Shown: positions 6,810 to 17,159, numbered from the stretch's first letter. The stretch is DNA of 64,000 nt from Roseobacter sp. (GCA_002731875.1 PCCY01000037.1:1-64000), one strand, 5' to 3'. A program made the numbers and translations. Notes: generated by a model not told the origin, from the sequence alone.

Positions 6810-9584
6810 ATGACCATTTTTGTTGGCAAGGACACCGCCAAAACCCGTAAGACCCTTACCTCGGGCAGCCAATCCATCGCCTATTATTCGATTCCTGCCG
6901 CACAGGAAGCCGGTCTGGGTGATTTCTCCAACTTGCCTGCCGCGTTGAAGGTGGTTCTGGAAAACATGCTTCGTTTCGAAGATGGCAAAACGGTCACCGT
7001 CGATGACATCAAGGCGTTCGCCGAATGGGGCGCGAATGGTGGCAAGAACCCACGCGAAATCGCCTATCGTCCCGCACGCGTGCTGATGCAGGATTTCACC
7101 GGCGTTCCAGCCGTGGTTGACCTTGCGGCGATGCGCGACGGGCTGGTGGCCTTGGGGGGCGATGCGGACAAGATCAACCCGCTCAACCCGGTTGATCTGG
7201 TCATCGACCATTCGGTCATGATCGACGAATTTGGCAATCCGCGTGCGTTCCAGGTGAACGTTGACCGCGAGTACGAACGTAACATCGAACGCTATACCTT
7301 TCTTAAATGGGGCCAGAAGGCGTTTAACAACTTTCGCGTTGTGCCCCCCGGCACTGGCATCTGCCACCAGGTCAACCTGGAGTATCTGGCGCAGACTGTC
7401 TGGACTGACAAAGACCAAAACGGTGTCGAAGTTGCTTACCCTGATACGTTGGTCGGTACCGATAGCCACACCACCATGGTCAACGGCATGGCCGTTCTGG
7501 GCTGGGGTGTTGGCGGGATCGAGGCCGAGGCCGCGATGTTGGGTCAGCCGATCTCCATGCTGATCCCCGAGGTTATCGGGTTCGAGCTGACCGGTGCCAT
7601 GATGGAGGGCACCACCGGGACCGATCTGGTGCTGAAAGTGGTCGAGATGCTGCGCGAAAAAGGTGTGGTGAACAAATTCGTCGAATTCTATGGTGCCGGC
7701 CTTGATAGCCTGCCCTTGGCGGACCGCGCGACAATCGCCAACATGGCACCGGAATATGGTGCGACCTGTGGTTTCTTCCCGATTGATAGCGAAACGCTGC
7801 GGTACATGCGCACCACGGGCCGCGACGAAGGCCGGATCGCGCTTGTCGAAGCGTACGCCAAGGAAAACGGCATGTGGCGCGGTGATGACTATGCGCCGAT
7901 CTATACTGACACGTTGTCGCTCGATATGGGTACGATCGTGCCTGCGATCTCGGGTCCGAAACGTCCGCAAGACTATATCGCTCTGACGACGGCCCACACT
8001 GCATTTGCCGATTACGTCAAAGGGGTACGCGAGGGCAAGGATGCTTCGGCAAGTTCGGAAGTGCGGTGGGAAGGCGAGGGCGGTCAGCCCGAGCCGTGCG
8101 ACATCCCGGGTGATGAAGGCAATCACAAGCGTGGCTTTGTTCTGACGGATGACGGACATTACCAATTGCATGACGGTTCTATCGTCATCGCTTCGATCAC
8201 ATCGTGCACCAACACGTCCAACCCATATGTGATGATCGGTGCGGGCCTTGTCGCGCGCAAAGCCCGCGCGTTGGGGCTTACCCGCAAGCCTTGGGTCAAA
8301 ACCTCGCTGGCCCCTGGGTCTCAGGTTGTGTCGCACTACCTCGAAGCCGCCGGCCTGCAAGAGGACCTGGACGCCATCGGGTTCAACCTGGTCGGCTACG
8401 GTTGCACCACCTGTATCGGCAACTCCGGTCCCTTGGAGCCCGAGATCAGCAAGGCGATCAACGACTATGATCTGATAGGCACCTCGATCCTGTCAGGTAA
8501 CCGCAACTTTGAAGGGCGTATTTCGCCCGATGTGCGTGCCAACTATCTGGCGTCGCCGCCGCTGGTCGTGGCTTATGCGCTGGTGGGTGACATGAACGTC
8601 GATCTTGCGAATAGCCCGCTGGGTCAAGATCAGAACGGCAACGACGTTTATTTGAAAGATATTTGGCCCACGACGCAGGAAGTGGCCGAGCTGGTTGAAA
8701 AAACCGTTACCCGCGAAGCCTTTCAAGAAAAATATGCGGATGTGTTCAAGGGCGATGAAAAGTGGCAGTCGGTCGAAACGACGGACGCTAAAACCTATGA
8801 TTGGCCACCGACCTCGACCTATGTGCAAAACCCGCCTTATTTTCAGAACATGTCACCAGAGCCGGGCGTAATCACCAACATCAATGACGCCAAAGTTCTG
8901 GCGGTTCTGGGTGATATGATCACCACCGACCATATTTCGCCTGCCGGGTCGTTCAAGGAAACAACACCTGCGGGGCAATATCTGGTTGATCGTCAGGTGC
9001 CGGTGCGCGAATTCAACTCATACGGTAGCCGCCGGGGCAACCACGAGGTGATGATGCGCGGCACCTTTGCCAACATCCGCATCAAGAACGAGATGCTGGA
9101 TGGTGTCGAAGGGGGCTACACCAAAGGGCCCGATGGCAAACAGACGTCGATCTTTGACGCTGCGATGGCCTATCAGAACATGGGCACGCCACTGGTTATC
9201 TTTGGTGGTGAACAGTACGGGGCCGGGTCTTCGCGAGATTGGGCAGCCAAAGGTACTGCCTTGCTCGGCGTGAAGGCGGTAATTGCCGAAAGCTTTGAAC
9301 GTATCCACCGGTCCAACCTTGTGGGGATGGGTGTCATCCCGTTTGAGTTCACAAATGGCGACACCCGCAAGACCCTGGGCCTGACGGGCGAAGAAACCGT
9401 ATCGATCAGTGGTCTGGATACGATCAAGCCTTTGCAGGAAGTGCCCTGCAAAATCACCATGGCCGATGGCACGGTCAAAGACATCATGATCAAATGCCGG
9501 ATCGATACCGCGATCGAGATTGAATATATCGAACACGGTGGCGTTCTTCATTATGTTCTGCGCGATCTGGCCAAATCAGCCTGA
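6810..9584 (+). CDS. acnA: Aconitate hydratase (aconitase A)
   Basis: AcnA interconverts citrate and isocitrate in the TCA cycle, using a [4Fe-4S] cluster. At 924 residues it fits the bacterial AcnA/IRP1 type. The three cluster cysteines are visible: C466 in TSCTNTSNP, and C532 and C535 in YGCTTCIGNSGPL. The swivel domain near the C-terminus has the expected YGSRRGNHEVMMRGTFAN and GAGSSRDWAAKG blocks, which bear catalytic arginine and serine residues. AAAGGGAG before the ATG supports the start. It appears monocistronic: a perfect terminator hairpin follows at 9625-9660. Confidence 0.97.
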   Translation: MTIFVGKDTAKTRKTLTSGSQSIAYYSIPAAQEAGLGDFSNLPAALKVVLENMLRFEDGKTVTVDDIKAFAEWGANGGKNPREIAYRPARVLMQDFTGVPAVVDLAAMRDGLVALGGDADKINPLNPVDLVIDHSVMIDEFGNPRAFQVNVDREYERNIERYTFLKWGQKAFNNFRVVPPGTGICHQVNLEYLAQTVWTDKDQNGVEVAYPDTLVGTDSHTTMVNGMAVLGWGVGGIEAEAAMLGQPISMLIPEVIGFELTGAMMEGTTGTDLVLKVVEMLREKGVVNKFVEFYGAGLDSLPLADRATIANMAPEYGATCGFFPIDSETLRYMRTTGRDEGRIALVEAYAKENGMWRGDDYAPIYTDTLSLDMGTIVPAISGPKRPQDYIALTTAHTAFADYVKGVREGKDASASSEVRWEGEGGQPEPCDIPGDEGNHKRGFVLTDDGHYQLHDGSIVIASITSCTNTSNPYVMIGAGLVARKARALGLTRKPWVKTSLAPGSQVVSHYLEAAGLQEDLDAIGFNLVGYGCTTCIGNSGPLEPEISKAINDYDLIGTSILSGNRNFEGRISPDVRANYLASPPLVVAYALVGDMNVDLANSPLGQDQNGNDVYLKDIWPTTQEVAELVEKTVTREAFQEKYADVFKGDEKWQSVETTDAKTYDWPPTSTYVQNPPYFQNMSPEPGVITNINDAKVLAVLGDMITTDHISPAGSFKETTPAGQYLVDRQVPVREFNSYGSRRGNHEVMMRGTFANIRIKNEMLDGVEGGYTKGPDGKQTSIFDAAMAYQNMGTPLVIFGGEQYGAGSSRDWAAKGTALLGVKAVIAESFERIHRSNLVGMGVIPFEFTNGDTRKTLGLTGEETVSISGLDTIKPLQEVPCKITMADGTVKDIMIKCRIDTAIEIEYIEHGGVLHYVLRDLAKSA

Positions 9585-9624
9585 TCTTGAAAACACATCG
9601 CGCAGTCTGACTGGGCACCAAGCG

Positions 9625-9660
9625 AAACACCCGCCGCACCTACCTTGGCGGGTGTTTTGT
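9625..9660 (+). terminator. Rho-independent terminator after acnA
   Basis: An 11-base perfect stem (AAACACCCGCC with GGCGGGTGTTT) around an 11-base loop, ending in a T-rich tail, starts 41 bases after the acnA stop. Confidence 0.9.
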
Positions 9661-9889
9661 ATCAACTCATCGTTTTTTCGCAATTTTCTTGGTTTTGGGT
9701 GCATGAATTGACATAGATACCACCGGATTTGGTATTCACATTTCCATATTTGCCTAAGACACTGTTTGCTGAGCGATGACTGTTTCCGATATGGACCCCA
9801 TGACGTTACTGCGCAGATTGCCGAGGTTGCGGCCTGCAGGACCGTGGGCCTAGAAGCAGCGAATTGTCTTTGGATGACAGGAGCACCGC
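9661..9889. other. Intergenic region upstream of tamA
   Basis: No gene is supported here. The first half is AT-rich (9661-9770) and is the likely promoter of the tamA-tamB pair. CAGGAG at 9878-9883 is the ribosome binding site of tamA. Confidence 0.4.
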
Positions 9890-11710
9890 ATGAAGTGGAA
9901 GAATTCAGACGGGTACAAGCGATCTCTTAAGGCGTCCTGCGCCGCACTCGCTTGGGTCTGGGTTGGTGGAACGGGTTTTGCGGCGACGCTCGATATTACG
10001 GGTCTCGACAAGAATTCCGATGTTTACGCAGCAGTTTCGGGCGGGTCTTTGTTGCGCGAGCAAACCGCTGAGGATGTCGTGGCATCGACGCAAGAGCTTT
10101 TGGCCGCTGCACAGGCGGATTATGCCCGCTTGTTGGCGGTGCTGTATGATCAGGGTTATTTCGCTTCGGTCATCAAGATTACCCTGGATGGTGTGGATGC
10201 GTCCGCGATTCCGCCTGTTAAACCGCCGCGCCAGATCAATCGCGCGGTGATTGCGGTGGACACAGGGAAGAAATTCAGCTTCGCCAAGGCCGAGATCAAG
10301 CCACTGGCAAAAGACACCGAATTGCCGGAAGAATTTGCGGTAGGGAAAACCGCGCGACTGGGTGTGATGAAAGACACCGTGGCCGCCGGGATCGAGGGAT
10401 GGCGCAATCTGGGTCACGCCAAGGCCGCCTTGGCCGATCAACAGCTTACCGCGCGCGTCCCCGACGCCACGATCAGCGCGACCTTGCGGCTTGATCCGGG
10501 GCCTCGGCTGCGGTTCGGCGACTTGACGGTGAAAGGCGAAAGCGACGTTCGGCTGCGCCGGATCGTCAAGATTGCAGGTTTGCCCACCGGCGAAGTCTAT
10601 TCGCAAGAGCAATTGGATATGGCAGCGACCCGGTTGCGCCGCACCGGGGCGTTCAGTTCGGTTGCCATGCTTGAATCCGATCAGATTGTCGCACCCGACA
10701 AGTTGCCGATCACGGCGCAGGTTGCAGATGCGCCCAAGCGGCGTTTTGGTTTTGGTGCTGAACTGTCGTCGATTGCGGGGCTTAAGGTAAGTAGTTACTG
10801 GCTGCATCGTAACTTGCTTGGGGGCGCCGAAAGCCTGCGTGTCGAGGGTGATATATCTGGCATTGCCGGTAATTCCGGTGGGGTGGATTATCGTCTGGCC
10901 ACCCGGTTTGAACGCCCTGCTACCTTCAATGCAGATACGAATTTCTATGCTCTTGCCGAGATCGAACAACTTGACGAAGTCAACTTTTTCTCGCGCCAGT
11001 TGGACCTGGAAACCGGCATCGAACGGATCGCGAGCAAGGAACGGACGTATTCGTTCGGGATAGGGTTGCGCACCGCTCAGACACGCGATGCTTTCGGAAC
11101 CAACAGGTACACGCTGTTTACACTTCCGCTGAGTGCGACCCACGATTACCGTGATGAACGGCTAGATGCGAAAAGTGGGTATTATGCAAAGGCAAGTCTG
11201 ACACCATTCCTGGCTTTATCAGGCTCCGCCAACGGGTTGCGCAGTTATGTTGATGTGCGCGGGTACAAAACATTCGGTACGGAACGCCCGCTGACATTCG
11301 CGCTTCGTGGTCAATTGGGGTCGGTATACGGGCCGACGCTCGCCCAGGCTCCTGCTGATTACCTGTTCTACTCAGGTGGCGGTGGTACTGTTCGCGGGCA
11401 ACCCTACCAGTCGTTAGGGGTCGATCTGGGCAACGGCAAGACCGTAGGCGGGCGCAGTTTTGTCGGAGTCTCGGCAGAGGCGCGCTTTCAGATACGAAAA
11501 AAGGTTGGTGTCGTCGCTTTTGCCGATGCAGGATATATTGGTGCCGAAGAGTTTTTCGATGGATCGGGAAGATGGCAGTCAGGCGCGGGGCTTGGCCTGC
11601 GCTATGCCACGGGTATCGGCCCGATCCGCGTTGACCTGGCCGTACCGGTTTCCGGCCCCGCAACAAACGAGAATTTTCAGGTTTATATTGGTATTGGACA
11701 ATCGTTTTGA
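9890..11710 (+). CDS. tamA: TamA, Omp85-family outer membrane translocation/assembly protein
   Basis: TamA is the outer-membrane half of the TAM complex, implicated in autotransporter assembly and in lipid traffic to the outer membrane. The 606-residue product has an N-terminal signal peptide (cleavage near GFAAT) and three POTRA-like segments up to about residue 270. One of these, around LRFGDLTVKGESDVR, is a clear POTRA strand. A C-terminal beta-barrel domain has the Omp85 loop signature GGGGTVRGQPYQSLG, near residue 500, and ends in IGIGQSF with the terminal phenylalanine expected for BAM recognition. tamB starts eight bases downstream. Confidence 0.92.
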   Translation: MKWKNSDGYKRSLKASCAALAWVWVGGTGFAATLDITGLDKNSDVYAAVSGGSLLREQTAEDVVASTQELLAAAQADYARLLAVLYDQGYFASVIKITLDGVDASAIPPVKPPRQINRAVIAVDTGKKFSFAKAEIKPLAKDTELPEEFAVGKTARLGVMKDTVAAGIEGWRNLGHAKAALADQQLTARVPDATISATLRLDPGPRLRFGDLTVKGESDVRLRRIVKIAGLPTGEVYSQEQLDMAATRLRRTGAFSSVAMLESDQIVAPDKLPITAQVADAPKRRFGFGAELSSIAGLKVSSYWLHRNLLGGAESLRVEGDISGIAGNSGGVDYRLATRFERPATFNADTNFYALAEIEQLDEVNFFSRQLDLETGIERIASKERTYSFGIGLRTAQTRDAFGTNRYTLFTLPLSATHDYRDERLDAKSGYYAKASLTPFLALSGSANGLRSYVDVRGYKTFGTERPLTFALRGQLGSVYGPTLAQAPADYLFYSGGGGTVRGQPYQSLGVDLGNGKTVGGRSFVGVSAEARFQIRKKVGVVAFADAGYIGAEEFFDGSGRWQSGAGLGLRYATGIGPIRVDLAVPVSGPATNENFQVYIGIGQSF

Positions 11711-11718
11711 TCCTTCTC

Positions 11719-14700
11719 ATGCGCAAACTAGCAGTTCTGATCATGGTCTTTTTCGCGACGGTTGCGACCGCTCAAGAAGGCGACAAAGGGTTTTTGACCC
11801 GCACCATTCAAAACGCGCTTAGCGGGGCCGGGCGCACGGTAAGCATCGATGGATTCGCCGGCGCGCTGAGTTCGCGTGCACGGTTCGACACGATGACGAT
11901 ATCTGACGATCAGGGTGTATGGCTTACCCTTGAGGGGGTCGAGCTGGATTGGAACCGGTCAGCGCTGTTGCGAGGCCGCTTGGAGGTTCAGGCCCTGACA
12001 GCCAAACGGCTGACGGTGCCGCGCTTGCCCGTGGCCCAACCCACCGGGCTGCCAGACCCCGAAGCCAAACCCTTTACCTTTCCCACCATCCCCGATCTTC
12101 CGGTGGTGATCGACATTGCGGATTTTTCGGTGGACGAAATCAACCTCGGCGCTCCGGTTCTGGGTGAACCTGCTCAGCTGACGGTCAAGGCGAACGCATT
12201 GATCAACGATGAAATGGCAAAGGTGGATGTGCAGGCGCGCCGCACTGACGGCAAGCTGGGGGAATTCGACATCAAGGCCAATCTGGAACGTGGACAGAAC
12301 GTTCTGGACCTGTTGGTGAACCTGAAAGAAGAATCTCGGGGTATTGTTGCACGCACGCTTAAAATTCCGGATGAACCATCGGTTGATCTGACCGTCGCAG
12401 GGCAAGGGCCCTTGTCGAACTTCAAGACCGACATCAATCTGTCCACCGATGGCGAGCCGCGCATCGAGGGTCAGGTGGTGGTCGCAGAGCAAGGCGACAG
12501 CACCAACCCTGACAGGCGGATCAGGGCCGACCTTAGCGGGGACGTCACGGCTTTAATTCTATCCAAATATCGCGAATTCTTTGGTCCCGACGTTGCATTG
12601 ACCGTGGATTCGCTGGTGCAGGCAGATGGCGGCGTTGACATCAGTGACTTCACTCTCAAGGCGCAATCCGCCGATCTAAAGGGTAAAGTCACACTAAACA
12701 GCGATAAATGGCCTAGTCTGATCGACATTACCGGCACCGTCGCAAGCGCTGATGGAGGCCGAGTGCTCCTGCCGGTCGGGGGCGGTGACACATACGTGCG
12801 CAGCGTTGCTCTGGATGTGAAGTACGATGCGGCCGATGGCGACGCGATCAGTGCAAAATTCGATGTAGCGGAACTTGCCACCGATGCCCTGGCGATTGAA
12901 AGCACCCAACTGGAGATGAACGGAACGTTGGAGGGCAGTGCAGGTACTGTCGGCGAATTCAATGGCGCGCTTGATTTTTCGGCCGACGGGATGGTGTTGA
13001 CGAACCCCGCCACGTCCGAAGCCATCGGCACGTCGTTGAAGGGCAGTACGCTGATTGCCTATATCCAGGGAAAACCGGTGCAGATCACCGAACTTGACCT
13101 GACCGGAACAGATTACAGCCTGGCCGGAGACCTATCTATCAGCGGGGCCGCGGACAGCTTTTTGACCCAGCTCAAGGCGCGCCTCGAAGCAACTGATATC
13201 AGTCGGTTTTCCGCGCTTGCCGGGCGGGAGCTTGCGGGCGGTGCCTCTGTCGATATCACCGGACAGGTGGCACCGCTTGACGGGACCTTCAATCTGAACA
13301 TTGCGGGCCTGACCCAGGATCTGAAACTTGGCATCCCACAGGCCGACGCTGTGCTGGCGGGCGAAACCACGCTGAGCGTCGCGGCATCCCGCGATGAAAC
13401 CGGCACTTTTGTTCGCGACCTTGTGTTGAAAAATGCCGCTGTTTCCGCCACCGGTGGCGCAGAACTGCGCAGTGATAATTCTCAGGCGCGGTTCGAAGCG
13501 ACCTTGGCCGATATCAGCTTGGTTGTGCCTCAGTATTCCGGTCCGGTGACAATCACGGCCCAAGCCGACCAGGATACCCGGGGTTGGACGATCGACGCGC
13601 AGACAGATGGCCCTTATGGGGCCGAACTGACCGCCAAGGGGTTGGCTACGGGGGAAAACGCCGCAATCAATTTCACTGCAAAGGTTCCCGAGCTCAAGGA
13701 TTTCGTCCCTGACGCCCCTATCGGCGGAAAGGTCGCCTTGGACGGTGTACTGCGCCAGACCCCTGAAGGCTGGCAGGTCGACACCAAGGCATCCGCGCCT
13801 GACGATATCGTGGCGTCTGTCAAAGGTCTTGTAATGCCGCTGGACCTGAGCTTTGAAGCCTCCGTTCCACATGTCCAGACGTTCGTTCCGCAAGTTTCAG
13901 GTGGCGTCGTGGCCACTGGTACTCTCAAACAGCTTGATCAGGGGTTCCAGATCGATGCCAAGGCGACCGGTCCTTATGATGCGCAGGTTGCGGTGCAGGG
14001 GATGCTGACCCCGATGATCGACATTGCGTTTGACGCGTCCATCCCCAACGTCGGGCAGATCGTGCCGCAGGTGAATGGGCCGGTAAGTGCCTCTGGCACA
14101 GTGCGGCAAACCGATAAAGGCTTTTTCGTCAATACCAACGCCACAGGGCCGCATGGCGCACGCGCGATGGTCGAAGGGTTGGCCACTGGCCCCGATATGT
14201 CTCTTACGTTTGATGTGTCGGTGCCCAACGTCCAGCCTTTCGTGCCGACTGTTTCTGGTCCACTTTCCGCGAAAGGGTCGGTTCGCCAGACCGCGTCCGG
14301 CATCGCAATCAATACCAACGCAACGGGCCCCTATGCCGCGCGTGCGTCGATCCAAGGGACCGTGACCGGTGACCAACCGTCGTTGGATTTTGATGTGACA
14401 GTGCCCAACCTTGCGGCCATTGTACCCAAACTGGCGGGACCTTTGAACGTGAAAGGCAATGCGCGACAAGACAGCACGGGCTGGCACGTCGACACAAATG
14501 CCACGGGGCCGTCGGGCACCCGCGCCACAGTGTCGGGCCTGGTGGCTAATAATGGCAACCTGAATTTGGATATCCAAGGTAACGCGCCTTTGGGCCTGTC
14601 GGCCCCGTTCATCGCGCCGCGAAACCTTCAGGGGCAGGCAACTTTCGACCTCAAAGTTGATGGCCCGCCTCAACTCGGTTCGGTCTCGGGCACGATCCGG

Positions 14701-15861
14701 ACCAGCAACGCATCCCTTTCGGCACCGAATCTGCGCATCACCCTCCAAAACATTGCGGCCTCTATCGAACTGGCGAACAACCGCGCACAGATCAACCTGT
14801 CTGCGCGCAATTCCGACGGTGGTCAGGTCAATGTTGCAGGTGCGATAACCCTGACAGGTTCGTTGCCCGCCGATCTAGACGTGCGTCTAGGCAATTTGGT
14901 CCTGATTGACCCTGCGCTTTACCGGACATCATTGAACGGAAATTTGCGCATCACAGGGCCCTTGACAGCAGGGGCGCAAATCAACGGTCAGATCGATGTC
15001 GGCGAAACCGAGATTTCGGTGCCTTCGACGGGGTTGACCAGCATAGGGGACATTCCGCAAATCGACTTTGTCGGGGCAACCGCTGATGTGATTGCAACCA
15101 GACGCAAGGCTGGGTTGGGCGGGCCGGATGCTGGCAAGGACGTCGCGGCACCTTCAACCGGTCCCGGTTTCGGGCTGAACATCCGTATCAATGCGCCGCG
15201 CCGGATCTTTGTGCGTGGTCGCGGTTTGGATGCCGAACTTGGCGGTAGCCTGCTTCTTACCGGGACGACCAACCGGGTCATATCCGCTGGCCGCTTCGAT
15301 CTGGTGCGCGGGCGCCTTGATATCCTGGGCAAGCGGTTTGAACTGACCGAAGGTGCGGTGCAATTCGAAGGTGACCTTGTCCCCTATCTGCGCTTCGTGA
15401 CATCTACCACCACCGCGACCGGCGAAGTCCGCATCATCATCGAGGGCAAGGCTACCGCTCCCGTGGTTTCGTTTGCATCCACGCCTGAATCACCACAGGA
15501 CGAGGTGCTGTCCCAATTACTGTTTGGACGCAACATCTCGGAAATTTCGGCGTTTCAGGCGCTGCAATTGGCCAGCGCTGTCGCGACCCTTGCCGGACGG
15601 GGAGGCGCGGGGATCATTTCCAATCTTCGCGCAGGTTTCGGGTTGGATGATCTCGATGTGACCACCACCGACAGCGGTGCCACGGCGGTACGTGCAGGCA
15701 AATACATATCCGAGAATGTTTACACTGACGTGACGGCCGCTTCGGATGGAACGGCGGATGTTTCCATCAACCTTGATCTTACCAAAAGCCTTCGCGCAAA
15801 AGGGACGGTCGGGTCGGATGGCGACACCGGCATAGGGCTGTTTTTCCAGAAAGATTACTAA
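11719..15861 (+). CDS. tamB: TamB, periplasm-spanning translocation/assembly protein with internal repeats
   Basis: TamB is an inner-membrane-anchored, groove-like beta protein that spans the periplasm and works with TamA. From the ATG at 11719 it is 1380 residues; a TTG at 11707 is less likely. The N-terminal hydrophobic anchor is MRKLAVLIMVFFATVATA. The C-terminal DUF490/TamB domain is clear: GRFDLVRGRLDILGKRFELT, then SQLLFGRNISEISAFQALQLA, ending LFFQKDY. Residues 622-920 are five tandem repeats of about 60 residues, each opening GW/GF-x-I/V-D/N and carrying ATGPY-like and VPxxxxFVP motifs. This repeat block is unusually regular for the family. The gene ends five bases from the convergent flavin reductase. 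Confidence 0.93.
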   Translation: MRKLAVLIMVFFATVATAQEGDKGFLTRTIQNALSGAGRTVSIDGFAGALSSRARFDTMTISDDQGVWLTLEGVELDWNRSALLRGRLEVQALTAKRLTVPRLPVAQPTGLPDPEAKPFTFPTIPDLPVVIDIADFSVDEINLGAPVLGEPAQLTVKANALINDEMAKVDVQARRTDGKLGEFDIKANLERGQNVLDLLVNLKEESRGIVARTLKIPDEPSVDLTVAGQGPLSNFKTDINLSTDGEPRIEGQVVVAEQGDSTNPDRRIRADLSGDVTALILSKYREFFGPDVALTVDSLVQADGGVDISDFTLKAQSADLKGKVTLNSDKWPSLIDITGTVASADGGRVLLPVGGGDTYVRSVALDVKYDAADGDAISAKFDVAELATDALAIESTQLEMNGTLEGSAGTVGEFNGALDFSADGMVLTNPATSEAIGTSLKGSTLIAYIQGKPVQITELDLTGTDYSLAGDLSISGAADSFLTQLKARLEATDISRFSALAGRELAGGASVDITGQVAPLDGTFNLNIAGLTQDLKLGIPQADAVLAGETTLSVAASRDETGTFVRDLVLKNAAVSATGGAELRSDNSQARFEATLADISLVVPQYSGPVTITAQADQDTRGWTIDAQTDGPYGAELTAKGLATGENAAINFTAKVPELKDFVPDAPIGGKVALDGVLRQTPEGWQVDTKASAPDDIVASVKGLVMPLDLSFEASVPHVQTFVPQVSGGVVATGTLKQLDQGFQIDAKATGPYDAQVAVQGMLTPMIDIAFDASIPNVGQIVPQVNGPVSASGTVRQTDKGFFVNTNATGPHGARAMVEGLATGPDMSLTFDVSVPNVQPFVPTVSGPLSAKGSVRQTASGIAINTNATGPYAARASIQGTVTGDQPSLDFDVTVPNLAAIVPKLAGPLNVKGNARQDSTGWHVDTNATGPSGTRATVSGLVANNGNLNLDIQGNAPLGLSAPFIAPRNLQGQATFDLKVDGPPQLGSVSGTIRTSNASLSAPNLRITLQNIAASIELANNRAQINLSARNSDGGQVNVAGAITLTGSLPADLDVRLGNLVLIDPALYRTSLNGNLRITGPLTAGAQINGQIDVGETEISVPSTGLTSIGDIPQIDFVGATADVIATRRKAGLGGPDAGKDVAAPSTGPGFGLNIRINAPRRIFVRGRGLDAELGGSLLLTGTTNRVISAGRFDLVRGRLDILGKRFELTEGAVQFEGDLVPYLRFVTSTTTATGEVRIIIEGKATAPVVSFASTPESPQDEVLSQLLFGRNISEISAFQALQLASAVATLAGRGGAGIISNLRAGFGLDDLDVTTTDSGATAVRAGKYISENVYTDVTAASDGTADVSINLDLTKSLRAKGTVGSDGDTGIGLFFQKDY
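13582..14478 (+). repeat. Five tandem ~180-bp coding repeats within tamB
   Basis: Units of 62, 58, 59, 60 and 60 codons follow without gaps, with a partial sixth after 14479. Shared protein features in each unit are a GWxVD-type start, a (T/A)GPY-x-A block ten residues on, FxAxVP about residue 33, FVP about residue 41, and a closing GxxRQ. The fourth and fifth units are most alike (VNTNATGP / INTNATGP). Confidence 0.8.
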
Positions 15862-15866
15862 GGCAG

Positions 15867-16382
15867 TTATTCAGAAGCGGTGAACACACCGAAACGTCCC
15901 TGCTCAAACAACAGTGCGGGGGCGTTTTCGTCGGGGTGGAAAGCCGCGTATTGGACTTGGCCCAAGATCACGGAATGATCGCCCGCCGGATGTATCGCAA
16001 AGGTTTCGCAATGAAAGGTGGCAAGGCACCCCGGCAGCGTTGGTGCCCCGTTCGGCCCCGCCGACCAGTTCAGCCCGTCAAAGGCGTGGCCGGAAATGGC
16101 AAAGCTGTCCGCCAGGTCTTTTTGGTCGGCCCCGAGTATATGCACTGCAAAATGCGCCGCTTGCGTGAATGCGTCGTGACGTTTCGAACTAAGCGCCGGC
16201 GACCACAAGACCAGCGGCGGGTCCAGTGACACCGATGAAAACGAATTCGCGGTCATTCCCAGCGGCCCGAGCGGGGTTTGCACGGTAATCACGGTTACTC
16301 CCGTGCCGAACCGGCCAAATGCACGGCGCAATTCAACCGTTGCGTCGGGAAGCGGGATGAAAGGTTGCATAGTATCACTCAT
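15867..16382 (-). CDS. Flavin reductase-like (DIM6/NTAB) protein
   Basis: This 171-residue product has the FMN-binding split-barrel fold of NAD(P)H:flavin reductases. Such proteins supply reduced flavin to two-component monooxygenases. Visible signatures are GRFGTGVTVITV, GMTANSFSSVSLDPPLVLW (the classic flavin-binding loop) and FAVHILGADQKDLADSFA. No monooxygenase partner lies nearby, so its electron acceptor is unknown. It is convergent with tamB. Confidence 0.88.
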   Translation of the reverse strand: MSDTMQPFIPLPDATVELRRAFGRFGTGVTVITVQTPLGPLGMTANSFSSVSLDPPLVLWSPALSSKRHDAFTQAAHFAVHILGADQKDLADSFAISGHAFDGLNWSAGPNGAPTLPGCLATFHCETFAIHPAGDHSVILGQVQYAAFHPDENAPALLFEQGRFGVFTASE

Positions 16383-16637
16383 GGCGCAGCGGTGCCACGG
16401 GGGCCGTCATTTGTCCAGACAGCAAAACCCCGCCACCGACGATACAATGGGGCCTTTGCTGGAACCTAAACCACAGCGCGGGGTTATTCCCGTACTGAGG
16501 GGCGAGCCTGTCACACCTGACAATCGCCTGTCGGAGAAGGGGGCTGGAGCGTGAGGTTCCAGTATCCGCCAGTAGGCACCCGAATGCCGACGCTCATACT
16601 ATATACATGCGGAATTTTCCGCTGGAAGGAATTGAAT
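16383..16637. other. Intergenic region upstream of the DUF992 gene
   Basis: No gene is supported. It separates the divergent flavin reductase and DUF992 genes. An AT-rich ACTATATACAT segment near 16597-16608 and a GGAATTTTCC palindrome just after it lie in a position suited to a promoter. Confidence 0.3.
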
Positions 16638-17159
16638 ATGACCTTGAACATCAATCGCTTTATGCCCGTAAAACTTACCGTGGCAGCACTGGTTACCGGT
16701 GCGGCACTTTCTACCCCGGCTTTCGCGCAGAATGGCGAATCTGTCGACCATACCGAAATCGGCTCGCTTAGCTGCGATGTCGGTGATGGCACAGGTTTCA
16801 TCTTTGGTTCCACGCGCGAACTCACTTGTACGTTCAACCCAATCCAAGAGGGTCTCCCGGACGAGAAATATATCGGCAACATCAAACGTTACGGCATCGA
16901 CATCGGCAAGACGCAGAACGGTCAGATGTCATGGCTGGTGTTGGCGCCAACCGAAGCAGAGCCTTACGAAGGCGGGTTGGACGGTAGCTATCAAGGCGTG
17001 TCGGCCGAAGCCACGGTCGGTGTCGGTCTAGGCGCTAACGTCATGGTCGGTGGCTCCGAAGATACGCTGGCCTTGCAGCCGATCAGCGTCAACACCCAGA
17101 ATGGTCTGAACTTTGCCATCGGTGTCGGCGAAATCACTCTCCAACGTATCCCTGAATAA
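16638..17159 (+). CDS. DUF992 family secreted protein
   Basis: The 173-residue product has a signal peptide (cleavage after AFAQN). DUF992 signatures follow: IGSLSCDVGDGTGFIFGS near the mature N-terminus, LTCTFNP, and a glycine-rich middle GVSAEATVGVGLGANVMVGG, ending FAIGVGEITLQRI. It is probably periplasmic; function unknown. The start is the ATG at 16638, preceded by GGAAGGA; the upstream open frame has no family resemblance. Confidence 0.8.
   Translation: MTLNINRFMPVKLTVAALVTGAALSTPAFAQNGESVDHTEIGSLSCDVGDGTGFIFGSTRELTCTFNPIQEGLPDEKYIGNIKRYGIDIGKTQNGQMSWLVLAPTEAEPYEGGLDGSYQGVSAEATVGVGLGANVMVGGSEDTLALQPISVNTQNGLNFAIGVGEITLQRIPE

Noticed and set aside
6666..8360. Long minus-strand ORF (564 codons) opposite acnA
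   Set aside because: It is a composition shadow of acnA on the other strand: no domain resemblance, no ribosome binding site, and the plus strand holds a clear aconitase.
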